Shown here piece after piece: positions 42,106 to 52,730 of a DNA stretch of 64,000 nucleotides. A program made the position numbers and the translations under genes. Origin of the DNA: Costus lasius (Eukaryota; Streptophyta; Magnoliopsida; Zingiberales; Costaceae); NCBI GenBank assembly GCA_027563935.2, contig CM050453.2, positions 12,542,001 to 12,606,000 of the forward strand, written 5' to 3'. Below the pieces are notes generated by a model that saw only the letters and a program-made list of their open reading frames with translations, searched no databases and was not told the origin of the DNA. Position 1 is the first letter of the stretch. Each line of letters begins with the position of its first letter.

Positions 42106-43132
42106 GAGCATCATCGGTTTCACCCATCACTTAGTCAGCTTTCTGTTTTTCTAGTAGTTTACTTTAGTTGTAGTTATTTGTTTTCTTTAGTCAACTCTTG
42201 CTAGTTTTAAGATTGTCATTTCTATTTCTTGCATGCTTTGTTAGTTAGTTGTTTCAACATCTTTAGTGTCTTGCCCAACCCCTACTTTTCCTTATGCTAT
42301 TTGTTTTGTCCTATGGTATTGCATTGTTCTAAGACTACTTGATTGCTTGGGATGGGAATCTTGACTTTTATTTGCCAACGGTCTATAATGGTTATGGTTT
42401 GCACATACGATTCTTTGATTTCATATAGTTGACTGATGTAATTAAATCAATTCATTATTTGTATGATCTTGACGAGTGTGCTAGTTATTTTACCTTACCC
42501 TTGATATGCTTCTCATGTGTAGTGATTGATTGCATCTTGCCTCAAATATCTACTTTATTTGTGCACTTTGTCATGAGAGTCAAAAATAATAATAGTGGTA
42601 CCGAAGTGTACTTGTACATTGCACCTTGTACTTCCACTTGGCACTATTCATAGCATCTCAACAGAAAAAGGGATAGTGATACTTAAGTTCATTGTTCATC
42701 ATACTTGGCACTAACCCCACAGTTCCAAATAATGACAGTGGTACCAAAGTGGTACCGAAGTAAAGCTTGACACTTGGCACTGTCTTAAAAAAAAAGGCGC
42801 CACATAGGGACTATGTGGCATTGATGCTATTTTCCCATGACTTAATGCACAATTATCTGCTTTTTGAATGCTTGATCAATTATATCATTTATGTGAGATG
42901 TGCTGTAGAGGTCTTTGGTACTGTTAACTTTGCATGCTCTAATAGATTGCATTCATGATAATTGGTTTAATTTGCTTTCCATACTGCATTACAACCTGAA
43001 GACTAGTTGTAATTAACCTACAACCTAAATAGACCACCTTAAGCTAATTGAAATTCCCTATTTCATGTCATCACTGTGTTCTAGACAATTCAATTGCTTG
43101 AGGACAAGCAAAACTTTAAGTCCGATGTATTT
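42106..43132 (+). other. Element C 3' non-coding region, copy 2
   Basis: Aligns over its length with 37895-39000, including GGTACCGAAGTG motifs (about 42598 and 42752), the CTTGGCACT stretch, and the hairpin at 43094-43111. No gene is seen. Confidence 0.65.
43094..43111 (+). other. Conserved hairpin before LTR, element C copy 2
   Basis: TTGCTTG-AGGA-CAAGCAA, again 21 bases before the LTR start (43133). Confidence 0.75.
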
Positions 43133-43327
43133 TGATGATATGCAGATATATGATATTTCGTGGCTTAATTTTATTATTATTTCGGAGCAAATTGCATGTT
43201 TTATCTCATTTACGCACTTAAATGCTTCATATTCTTCAGAGCCTTCACTTTTCCTTTGTTTTATTGAAATGTAGGTATTTTGCCCTAAAATCGGTGGAAT
43301 TTGAAAGATTTGAAGATATGGGACGAT
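43133..43327 (+). repeat. Partial element C LTR (first 195 bp)
   Basis: Matches 31969-32163 (TGATGATATGCAGATATATG, CTTCATATTCTTCAGAG) and then stops at GGGACGATGA, where unrelated sequence begins. This truncation ends the Athila cluster. Confidence 0.75.
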
Positions 43328-45398
43328 GACCCGCTTCAATGGTTAGGAGTGACTAGCACATGGACCCGCATTGAACCGGGTAGTGGTTAGTATCAACATG
43401 ACCCGCTCCAATGGTTAGGAGTTTACAATAGTTTTTTTAGAGGGGGTTCTCTTTTATATAAACCCCTAACACTTCATCTCTCACTCATAAAATTCTCAAT
43501 CTCTCCAAATTATCTTACTCTCGCCTGATTTTTTTTCTATTCACTATTCTATGGCTCCTTAAGCACAGAATATTAATTTCACATGACATTATGTTTGGAA
43601 AATATCAAATATTTGCTACCAATGGAAAATGTATCCATTGCAACATTATTTTCAAGGGGAAGAGGCACTAGTTGGACCAAACAATACCTTGCTAGTAGTT
43701 ACCCTAATGTCTCAAAATGCACTAAGACATCACAAGAAATCTACTCTTTATTCCATGAAAACTAGAGTAGTGTTGGATCAACAAACAATATATAACCAAG
43801 GAGCATGAAGACTTTGACCATGACCTGAGTCGTGAAAATGAAGCCCCAAGGATATCAAGATGAAGGTAGTTATTTGAGCTTTAAGGGCTCAACATGTCTT
43901 CCTTTTATGCAATTTTCTAAACAATTTAAGTATAAGATCCATAGTGATAGTGGTAGTAGAAGCCCCATAAGATCGCATCAGATAAGTTGAAGTGTATGTG
44001 CGGAAAGCCCAAAAGTAAACTAACGTAAATAGATGCTGCCTACACAAAGACAAAAACTCTTTACACTGACTTGGCAAATTCAAAATGGTTCTACTTACAC
44101 TGCTCATAAGCGACACATATTTTTACTTAATAGCATCCAAGATCCAAGAATTGATGTTCAGAATCAAGTCCAATAGTAAAAGCTAAGGTAAGGTATCTTA
44201 ATTCAATTTATCTACTTGTATTCAAATATTGTATGTGAACATCTCAAGATTGAAGAGGGGGAGTAACAGCAAAGTTGAGGAAGAGGAGTATACAATGCAA
44301 GTGAAGAGGAGGGCTAACAACATGCATGGAAAGGTGCAAACAGAGATCTCTTTGTTCTAGGTACCACATAGGAGGGAGAATGTTGATAAGGGTCTGACCA
44401 TAGTCACAAGTTGGTTAGAGGCTTTTGGTGTCGGTGGCGTGAAGAGGAAGAGAATATCATCCACCTTTTGGTGATGGTGCAAATATGCAATTGAGGAGTG
44501 AGTACCAACTATTTTTTTTCTTTTTGTGCTGCATGTTGCCAGAATATAAGATGTTGGTTGCCCCCTCCTTGGTGTTTTCCATGTGGTACAATAAAAGGGA
44601 AGGGGAAGATTGCTCATCTCTTTTTTGCTATGTGAAAGGTTGAAGCAAAGAGGGATGAGCCGATCCCTCTGTTTTGTTACAGATGATGTTAAAGAGAGGT
44701 TCAACTAGTCCTTGTTATGCTATAACCAAGGATGGAGATGGATGGGTATATTTCATTTTCCTTTTTTTGTTGTCAATAACATGAATGCCTTTTATGATTT
44801 AGCCCTTTTATTTTTTTTATGCTGCATGGTGTCCATTATAACCACTTCTAGATGTCAGATTGATCTTTTTTTTTATTTTCACAAGAAAAATAATCGATAC
44901 ATCATTATTCGTAAGGGATCTTGTTACTTTACAAACTTATGTTGCATCTTGTCATTTACCTGGAATGCCACTCGTACCATGTTGAGATAATAAATAGTGT
45001 TGGCAATGTTATGGCAACATTCTTTTTCAGAATTCTTCATTTCTTTTGATTATTGTTTTATTAATACTGAATCATCAGCTATTTTATTTGTTAAAAATCT
45101 TCACCTGGTTACTGTTCATTAGCCCAACAGGCCTCATATTTTAGTTTGTAGATTGGTACTTGTTGTTCTATTTCTGATTGTTGTTCGTTTTGTTTTCACT
45201 CAAATCCTTCAGCTAAGTATTTTGGAATGACTCCACTGCTTGTGTGTGAGTTGAAATGAAGGTTTCATTGTAGCCTTTTGTTCCGTGTCTGATATTTTTG
45301 GTTAAGATTTTGATCAAATGACATATTTTATGTTTTTAATGGGGGTACACTTCTCTGATTTCTGGATACACTCCTTAATGGTTATGTAACTTTTGCAG
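43328..45398 (+). other. Unassigned 2.1 kb, probably TE-derived plus receptor intron
   Basis: The left part has two GACCCGCTYCAATGGTTAGG units (about 43329 and 43400) and a TATATAAACCCC box near 43457 with a leader-like CATCTCTCACTC stretch, as in LTR or gene promoters. No polyprotein is recognisable. Short ORFs on both strands have no clear relatives. The last 400 bases, up to a TAACTTTTGCAG acceptor, are probably the intron before the last receptor exon. Confidence 0.4.
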
Positions 45399-45660
45399 AT
45401 TTGAAGCCACAAGACAGATCAGACTCATGGAAAGAAGTGTCAATGAGCTGATTAAATCAGGAGAGGCATCATTGGATATGTATGGCAATGTAGCTCAGTG
45501 GCATGTTCCTATATTGGCTATGACAGCTGATGTAATTCAGGCAACACATGATGAATGCTTGAGGTGCGGTATGGATTATTATGCGTCCAAGCCTTTTGAG
45601 GAGAAGCAGCTCTACTCTGCCGTTGCACATTTCTTCGAGTCAGATATAGATGATACTTGA
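45399..45660 (+). CDS. Last exon of cytokinin receptor histidine kinase (receiver domain end)
   Basis: Acceptor TTTTGCAG, then one base completing a glycine codon, then FEATRQIRLMERSVNELIKS, a Q-W-HVPILAMTADVIQATHDE block, CLRCGMDYYASKPFEEKQLY and the end SAVAHFFESDIDDT with TGA at 45658. This is the C-terminal part of the receiver domain that takes phosphate from the kinase and passes it to Hpt proteins. The conserved threonine (MTAD) and lysine (SKPF) are kept. The phosphate-accepting aspartate lies in the preceding exon, which is not found here. The family usually has GMDGYVSKPF; the YY and A changes are mild. The frame is open and it is on the same strand as the N-terminal exons 43 kb away. 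Confidence 0.88.
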
Positions 45661-46564
45661 AGGTGTTTCATGAGAGATGCAAGGTTTCTGAGTTCTAAGG
45701 AGTTAGTCTGCTCATATTCTAAAGCAAAGTTAGCTAGCAGTTCTCAAGGTGTGGAGTATCAGATGATGACTGACGAGGGATATCCATGGTGTGGCAGGGC
45801 TTCTTTTCAAGCTTGACCAACCTTATGATCTTTATGGTTTGGTAAGTCATATGGCACACTTAGACCTTTTTCTTAGTAGTTGCAGCACATTGCCTGATGC
45901 ATCCTTGAGCATTAGCCTTTTTCAATCAAATGCTGTTCCTGATCCTCAAGTCCGTAGAATGTCCTCAGAGGGTTCAAAGTTCAAACAATGTTTTTATCTA
46001 CCGCCGAGTAAAAACTAGTTTGAGATATGACTTGTCCACGAACACCTGGTACAAGAACATTCATATTTCAGTATACTTGGTCTGAGATCAAACCAGTAGG
46101 CTACAGTCCAAGATTGAAAACCATGATTGAAAAAGGCTATATTCTTCATTCATATCCTTTAGCATTTGTAGGGAAGTATCTTGTCAAGGATTACAAGAGT
46201 GTTAAGGTCATTGGATGCGCTGTGATAGCCAAGAACTCAAAGCAAATTGATAAGTAATCAGCAACCGTAGACATCAAACAAGTTTGAGTGAACCCAACTT
46301 TTTGTTTGAAAAATCATGAACTTGGGAAAAACAAATCGTGTCCTGCTTATTAGATGCTTTAGATTCACATTTCAAACTGTCAAGTACATGATTGTTACAC
46401 TTTTTAAACTATGAATGTTGCTCCTCAAAACTACTACTTTTACTTACACTTGCCTTAATTGTTCATGATCTTGAAGCAATGACTTCTCAATTGCAAGGAG
46501 CCCTCCAATTTGCTGTCATAAAGTCAGAAGATTACTCTGTGCTTCGGCAGATATGCTGACAAAC
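45661..46564 (+). other. 3' flank of the receptor (likely 3' UTR and intergenic)
   Basis: No gene recognised. The 76-codon ORF at 46027-46257 (MTCPRTPGTRTFIFQYTWSE) has no relatives I know and sits where a 3' UTR is expected. The stretch ends at CAAAC/TTTTATCC, the start of spacer X. Confidence 0.5.
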
Positions 46565-47273
46565 TTTTATCCTGGAGCACCCAGCTACCAGCTCAATCAA
46601 GGTAACCCTTGAGGGACAAATTAAGATAACTCTGAATGCCATGATTCTGGTGCTGTTGAAAAGATAAACTAGAGTGTTTGTATTATACTGTGCTATATTC
46701 ATTCATGTGTTTTTTTGATAATGGCTTGGAGATTGGGGGTAGGAGAAATGGCAGTTTTGGTGTGCTGAGAGTTGTAGATAAGTAGGCTATAGCTGTGACT
46801 CGAGTGTAACGAGTCAGTGTATATATTAAATTCCATGGCTTTGGCTTTGGGGGTAAATGTTTTCAATTTGTTGGATGTTTGTGATATAAAAGTATCATAA
46901 TCTTCTTTTATTGTTCCTATAGCAACACTCTATTGTAAATATGAGTTTCATCTATTGCTTCAACATTTTATTTTCTTGGTGGTTTTTATCACACTAAAAT
47001 TTGATGTTTGAAATATATGAAATATTCTCTAATTAATTATATATTTTAATGCGTGGCTTTTATGAGCTGTTGAGCATTAATATGATGTTCATAATTATGA
47101 GTTATTGTGTATTAAGCAGAATGAATGAATGATTTCGGCTATTTTAAAATCAATTCTTAGCGTGCGGAATTAATTTTAGCCATCGGTCTTGCCTATAAAT
47201 AGGCATCAAGGTGTCTTATTTTCTCTATTTTTTTATTTTTTAAAAAAAATCAAACATAAATTCTAACACTAAG
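46565..47273 (+). repeat. Spacer X, copy 3 (left part, ancestral position)
   Basis: Matches 8631-9335. It lies between the receptor end and the MetRS upstream region, so this is probably the original location from which other copies derive. It is interrupted at CTAAG by a gag-only LTR element and continues at 52463. Confidence 0.75.
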
Positions 47274-48892
47274 TGTCACGCCCTGTATTATACAATGAAA
47301 CGAATCAAATTTTTAATTAATTTATTACAATTGTTCGAATGCCACGCAGGGCTAAATGTCCAAATTCGTTCTATTGTTCAGCGTGACCGGCAGGAATGCG
47401 TTCACGCGCACCCCCTCAGCCTCCACGAGGGTTCAGATCCTCGTTCCAGTTCAGCAAGGAGAGAGAAAATACATCAGTATTAAAAACTAAATATTAAAAA
47501 TAGAATTATACCTTTGTTGGATTCGGATTGGCGCCCGAATCCGAACTCACCCCGCGTCCGAAATCAACTCGGCGCCCGACTTCTGAAATTCGGCCTCGCC
47601 AATTCTCGCTCGCGGGTCGACAAGTCAACGTCCTCATCAGCGTTCGTGTTTGCGTATGAAGCCCGTTGCTTCGTTCGCGTCGGACGGGAGGCGCCGAACT
47701 ACGCTGGTGCAGTCGCCGCGTTCGGAGTTCGCGCGGACCGAAAGGACCTCGCCGCCCTCTTCTTACGGCGTTCGTCGACTTGCCGAAGGACGCTGTCCGA
47801 CTGAAGCCGCCGCCCCAAACTCGGTCGAATCGAGCAGAGGACGGAGACGGAGAGAAGAGGAGAGAGCTCGGTGAAGAACGCGACGTGGATCTCGCTCTCA
47901 AGGGAGCAGGCGTCAAGTGTGCTTCGTACCACCCACCCTCACCACCGAAGCACGTCGGACGAGGGCCGCCGCTGGCCTTCGTCGGAGTCGCCGAGGAGTC
48001 GCTGGGAGGAGAGGCGAACGGGAAAGTTCAGACGGGGTTCGTTCTCAACCTCGTCGACCAATTCTTACCATATTCCCGTCGCCGCTCTAGTACAGCCATC
48101 CGTCGTTCTTGGCTTCGTTCTCTCTTCCTTACCGAGATGTGGTTTTTCCTCTACCAGCATTTGTTCCTCTCACAGCCGTCTCCTATCTCGAGCTCGTCGG
48201 CCGCCTCTTTTATAGGCAGCTTGGGCGCGTATGCAGGCAGGACGATGTCGACTCGACGGCAAGCGGAGCCGTGTCGCGCCAGAGCTCCGCCCATGCCTGC
48301 CCATGCCGCTTGCCCCTTGTCGTCTGACTGCCTTCTTCGGTCCGCCGGGTAGAGGTGCCGCCGTGTGATGATCTGCTGGTCCAAGCGTCGCCGCCGCTTC
48401 AGACCTCTGGATCAAGCGCTCTCTTCTCCCCTTTGTCAAACTTAGCCACGTTCAGGCGACGACTTTGTCGTCCTTCCGGTGGCTTGCCTTCGTCACCGTT
48501 TGATGACTGGAGAGCCATGCCTCAGACGTCACGTCCCCGTCCAGTCGCCATCGTCACGACCTGACGGACGTGGACGAGACGACTTCGCGTCATCTTTTCC
48601 CATCGATCCGCCAGCGTTCGCCTCGTCGGTTGCGTGTGCCGCCGCTGCTTCGCCGGCCGGAAGACCACCAGGTAGCCCAACTCTCCCAGCGACAAAACTC
48701 TCCGCCGGTGTCCCTGAGGTCTTCGGCCGCTGGCAGGCGTCGGCGACGTTGATTCTGATCGAGCGGGCGAAAACCATTTTCGCCGATCAAAACTTTTCCC
48801 CCAAATTTTGATCCTCCTCTCGATGTTGGCTTGGGCCAATTTTGACCCGGTCAACGGCCCAGTTGACCGGGCCAGATGGGCTGGGCCTAACA
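47274..48892 (-). repeat. Element D left LTR (3' LTR in element order), 1,619 bp
   Basis: Begins TGTCACGCCCTG and ends GGGCCTAACA on the plus strand. Minus-strand TATA box CTATAAAAGAGG at about 48204-48216. Overlapping GC-rich ORFs on both strands are composition effects. Confidence 0.92.
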
Positions 48893-48905
48893 TTCTCCCC
48901 CTCCT
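48893..48905 (-). promoter_or_regulatory. Element D polypurine tract
   Basis: Minus strand AGGAGGGGGAGAA directly before the 3' LTR (TGTTAGGCCC). Expected primer for plus-strand DNA synthesis. Confidence 0.75.
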
Positions 48906-49782
48906 AAACTGTTCGTCGTCCTCGACGAAACTTTAGTGCGGTTCGACTCGCACTCGTATTTTCATTAACTTGCAGGAGAGGTTTCCACAAGGTCTGCGAT
49001 CGAATTGGATCGCTAGGGAGAATCGTCCAATTTGGTTACGCCTAAGTCTCCTCCCTTTCGAAGGTGTCCCATACCACCTCCGTCGAGGAGTAACTTAGCG
49101 CGTCCAATTCATTTTGCCCCCGAGTCTTCCCCTCATAAAGGTATCCCTTTATGACGAGAAACCCAGCTTAGACAGATTTTTAAGGATTTTTCCTTGCTGT
49201 CCACCCAAGTTTCCCTCACATAAAGGCGTCCCTTTACGCGAAGTTGGCTTAGTGGAAATAAGAAGAGGGATCTCTTTTGTTTTATTTGGACATCGCTCAT
49301 TCTTCTTATACCGCATAGCAGTTTTAGAGTCTGCTAACTCTTCCTCATTTCTCCCTAAATAGTAATTTTAGAGTTTTGTTAACTCTCTTAGTCCATGAAT
49401 AGCAGTTTTGAAATCTGCTAATTTGACCGCTTTAAATGGCAGTTTTTGAAGTCTGTCAACTTTTTCCTCGAATAGCAGTTTTGAAGTCTGCTAACTTTTC
49501 CTCAATTAGCGGTTTTTAAGGTATATTGGCCTTTTAAATTTTCCTCAAAATTTATTCGTCGAACCCAGAATTCCATAAAAAGAGGAATTGCATTAATAAT
49601 ACTTAGTGGTGCGCTAATGCAACCACTTAAATTGTTTTTGCCCTCAGCAGGGGCTTACAAAACATCCACAAAACATTAAAAACATAGTTTTAAGATACAG
49701 GACTCCCACTAAGTCCTACAAAACATCGATAAAGATCATCTCACAGTAGCTTCGGGGTGGCGGTGTCCTCTAGCTCCTCGGC
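48906..49782 (-). other. Element D 3' non-coding region with tandem repeats
   Basis: Between gag and the 3' LTR there is no ORF. Several units of the type AGCAGTTTTGAAGTCTGCTA recur between 49315 and 49530 at about 40-55 base spacing. Each unit is partly self-complementary (AGCAG...CTGCT). Confidence 0.65.
49315..49530 (-). repeat. Short tandem hairpin repeats in element D
   Basis: Five to six degenerate units, AGCAGTTTT(A/G)(A/G)AGTCTGCTAAC, with arms TAGCAG and CTGCTA. Seen near 49319, 49363, 49397, 49438, 49475 and 49505. Confidence 0.65.
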
Positions 49783-50790
49783 CTACTTCTCCCCCTTGCC
49801 CTTCTCGGCGACGATAGCAGCGACCATGCTGCGTTTGGGGCAATCCCTCATAAAGTGAGGGCCTCCGCAAATGTAGCACCCTGAAGCAGCCGGTTGTTTT
49901 GCTGGCTGACTGATTGCCTTCGGAGCCCTGATCTCCTTCGGGCCCTTGAAGTTCAGCCTCCTTGCTGCTAAGGGTTGCTTCCCCTTTGGATAGGGGGTCT
50001 CGCGGTTGCGGTTCGGAGGAGCCGGGACCACCTTGTCCGGTATCCGAAGATCGACCAGTGCGTCTGCCGCAAGTGTTGCCTCTTTTAAGGTTACAACCTT
50101 CTGTCGTCGCAGCTCCTTCTGCGCCCAAGTCTGCAGTCCGGCCAGGAAGTGGTAGAGTTTGTCCTGCTCTGCCATGTCATCTATCTCAAGCATTAGGGCA
50201 GTGTAGCTCTTCACATACTCGCGCACACTCCCCGTGTGCTTGAGTTTGAAGAGGGCCTCGCGTGCCGCCCAAGACATGTTTCTGGGCATGAACTGTTTCT
50301 TCAGCTCTGTCTTGAAGTCCTCCCACGAGAGCTGGTAAGTCTGGAATTCCCCTAGAAGAGTCGGTGCAGGTTGCGTACGCCACCAGAGTTTGGCGTCGTC
50401 GGACAGATAGGCTGCGCAGACAAGAGCCTGTTCTTTCGCGGGGACTTGGGCCGATTGGAAGTACATCTCCATGTCTCAGAGGAAATTTTCTACCTCCTTG
50501 GCGCTGCGGACCCCTGAAAAGGATCCGGGCTGTGGGACCCTCCGACGCGGCGCGACCCCCATGTTCGCCTCAGCCGCCCGGCGCTGTGCAGACACTTCCT
50601 GCTTCAGCTCGGCCAGTTCGGTCTTGTAGACCTCCATGTCCCCCAATACATTCTCCACCTGAGTCTGCAACTCAGTGGTGGAGGCCAGCAGACTCTTCAG
50701 CATCTCCGCAAGGGTCTTCTTGGGGAGAGCAGCCAGATCTCCCCTAGCTTCCTCAAGCTGAGAGATACGGTCTGTGTTGGACAATGCCAT
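49783..50790 (-). pseudogene. Element D gag (one stop)
   Basis: One frame from ATG 50790 (MALSNTDRISQLEEARGDLA) to TAG 49783, about 335 codons, with a single internal TGA at about 50476 (VENFL*DMEMYF). A tryptophan is usual there, which is a TGG-to-TGA change. Blocks: a coiled-coil-like N-terminal part, PQPGSFSGVRSAKEVENFL, LSDDAKLWWRTQ, SWEDFKTELKKQFMP, ALFKLKHTGSVREYVKSYTA, LYHFLAGLQTWAQKELRRQ, and the zinc knuckle CYICGGPHFMRDC near the C-terminus. Without that stop it would be a full gag of a plant Ty3/Gypsy family. Gag assembles particles and packages RNA. Confidence 0.9.
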
Positions 50791-50827
50791 TCTCTCTCCT
50801 CAGAGTTGTACAGCTGGATTAGTATTC

Positions 50828-50840
50828 TCCTCTAATACCA
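50828..50840 (-). promoter_or_regulatory. Element D primer binding site
   Basis: Minus strand TGGTATTAGAGGA, next to the 5' LTR. It differs from the standard tRNA-iMet site TGGTATCAGAGC at the seventh base and near the end. Confidence 0.65.
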
Positions 50841-50843
50841 AAC

Positions 50844-52462
50844 TATCACGCCCTGTATTATACAATGAAACGAATCAAATTTTTAATTAATTTATTACAA
50901 TTGTTCGAATGCCACACAGGGCTAAATGTCCAAATTCGTTCTATTGTTCAGCGTGACCGGCAGGAATGCGTTCACGCGCACCCCCCTCAGCCTCCACGAG
51001 GGTTCAGATCCTCGTTCCAGTTCAGCAAGGAGAGAGAAAATACATTAGTATTAAAAACTAAATATTAAAAATAGAATTATACCTTTGTTGGATTCGGATT
51101 GGCGCCCGAATCCGAACTCACCCCGCGTCCGAAATCAACTCGGCGCCCGACTTCCGAAATTCGGCCTCGCTAATTCTCGATCGCGGGTCGACAAGTCAAC
51201 GTCCTCGTCAGCGTTCGTGTTTGCGTACGAAGCCCGTTGTTTCGTTCGCGTCGAACGGGAGGCGCCGAACTACGCCGGTGCAGTCGCCGCGTTCGGAGTT
51301 CACGCGGACCGAAAGGACCTCGCCGCCCTCTTCCTACGGCGTTCGTCGACTTGCTGGAGGACGCTGTCCGACTGAAGCCGCCGCCCCAAACTCGGTCGAA
51401 TCGAGCAGAGGACGGAGACGGAGAGAAGAGGAGAGAGCTCGGTGAAGAACGCGACGTGGATCTCGCTCTCAAGGGAGCAGGCGTCAAGTGTGATTCGTAC
51501 CACCCACCCTCACCACCGAAGCACGTCGGACGAGGGCCGCCGCTGGCCTTCACTGGAGTCGCCGAGGAGTCGCTGGGAGGAGAGGCGAACGGGAAAGTTC
51601 AGACGGGGTTCGTTCTCAACCTCGTCGACCAATTCTTACCATATTCCCGTCGCCGCTCTAGTACAGTCGTCCGCCGTTCTCGGCTTCGTTCTCTCTTCCT
51701 TACCGAGATGTGGTTTTTCCTATACCAGCATTTGTTCCTCTCGCAGCCGTCTCCTATCTCGAGCTCGTCGGCCGCCTCTTTTATAGGCAGCTTGGGCGCG
51801 TATGCAGGCAGGACGATGTCGACTCGATGACAAGCGGAGCCGTGTCGCGCCAGAGCTCCGCCCATGCTTGCCCATGCCACTTGCCCCTTGTCGTCTGACT
51901 GCCTTCTTCGGTCCGCCAGGTAGAGGTGCCACCGTGTGATGATCTGCTGGTCCAAGCGTCGCCGCCGCTTCAGACCTCTGGATCAAGCGCTCTCTTCTCC
52001 CCTTTGTCAAACTTAGCCACGTTCAGGCGACGACTTGTCGTCCTTCCGGTGGCTTGCCTTCGTCACCGTTTGATGACTGGAGAGCCACGCCTCAGACGTC
52101 GCCTCCCCGTCCAGTCGCCATCGTCACGACCTGACGGACGTGGACGAGACGACTTCGCGTCGTCTTTTCCCATCGATCCGCCAGCGTTCGCCTCGTCGGT
52201 TGCGCGTGCCGCCGCTGCTTCGCCGGCCGGAAGACCACCAGCTAGCCCAACTCTCCCGGCGACAAAACTCTTCGCCGGTGTCCCTTAGGCCTTCGGCCGC
52301 TGGCAGGCGTCGGCGACGTTGATTCCGATCGAGCGGGCGAAAACCATTTTCGCCGATCGAAACTTTTCCCCCAAATTTCGATCCTCCTCTCGATGTTGGC
52401 TTGGGCCAATTTTGACCCGGTCAACGGCCCAGTTGACCGGGTCAGATGGGCTGGGCCTAACA
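50844..52462 (-). repeat. Element D right LTR (5' LTR in element order), 1,619 bp
   Basis: Same length as the left LTR with scattered substitutions. Its first bases read TATCACG where the left LTR has TGTCACG, so the terminal CA of the minus-strand LTR end has mutated. Minus-strand TATA box at about 51775-51788. Confidence 0.92.
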
Positions 52463-52730
52463 CTAAGTTATTTGCACTCATTAAGAAAAATCTAAATGAG
52501 TTAAGGTTACGTTTGGAATAGCTTACACAGCTTTTATCGTATAATTTTTTTATTTTTTTTTTTTGCCAAAGTTGTTATAGTAATAAGGAAGTTGCATTTT
52601 TTAACTTTCTTTTAGCCGCCAAAAATAGCACTGTTTTATGCACGTTAGGTTTTACTGTAGCAAACAAAAAGTTGTATGGATGAGAAAGTTGTATGCCAAA
52701 CGTAACCTAAGTCTTATTCATAATTTAAAC
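52463..52730 (+). repeat. Spacer X, copy 3 (right part) with MITE
   Basis: Continues the spacer interrupted at 47273 (CTAAGTTATTTGCACTC matches 9330 onwards) and leads into the MetRS upstream block. It contains a MITE at 52505-52707. Confidence 0.75.
52505..52707. mobile_element. Tourist-like MITE, sister of 9374-9569
   Basis: Ends GGTTACGTTTGG and CCAAACGTAACC, flanked by TAA. Both ends carry the same changes relative to the other copy (CTGC to TTAC and GCAG to GTAA), so terminal complementarity is kept. Confidence 0.75.

Larger units (their letters stand above)
31969..43327 (+). mobile_element. Rearranged cluster of pol-less Athila-like elements (element C)
   Basis: Order on the plus strand: complete LTR (31969-33378), primer site, gag-protease (33570-35969), hairpin, palindrome-rich region, ATHILA-type ORF (36737-37894), 3' region, hybrid LTR (39001-39574), 5'-truncated LTR of another subfamily (39575-40766), second ATHILA-type ORF block (40889-42105), 3' region, partial LTR (43133-43327). 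RT, RNase H and integrase are missing throughout. The inner segment was probably formed by recombination between two related elements. No clean target duplication can be assigned. Confidence 0.82.
47274..52462 (-). mobile_element. Gag-only LTR retrotransposon (TR-GAG type, element D), 5.2 kb, TSD CTAAG
   Basis: Two LTRs of exactly 1,619 bp flank an internal region of 1,951 bp that encodes gag only, on the minus strand. The target duplication CTAAG is at 47269-47273 and 52463-52467. The internal part has a tRNA-iMet-like primer site (TGGTATTAGA at 50831-50840, minus) and a purine tract (AGGAGGGGGAGAA, 48893-48905, minus). There is no protease, RT or integrase, so it must have depended on enzymes of another element. 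Near-identical LTRs suggest a fairly recent insertion. Confidence 0.92.

Noticed and set aside
46027..46257. 76-codon ORF downstream of the receptor end
   Set aside because: No known relative, and it is located where a 3' UTR is expected. Not enough support for a gene.
47514..48893. Several ORFs over 100 codons, repeated at 51085-52481
   Set aside because: They are within the two LTRs of element D and differ between the copies by stops. GC-rich composition explains them.
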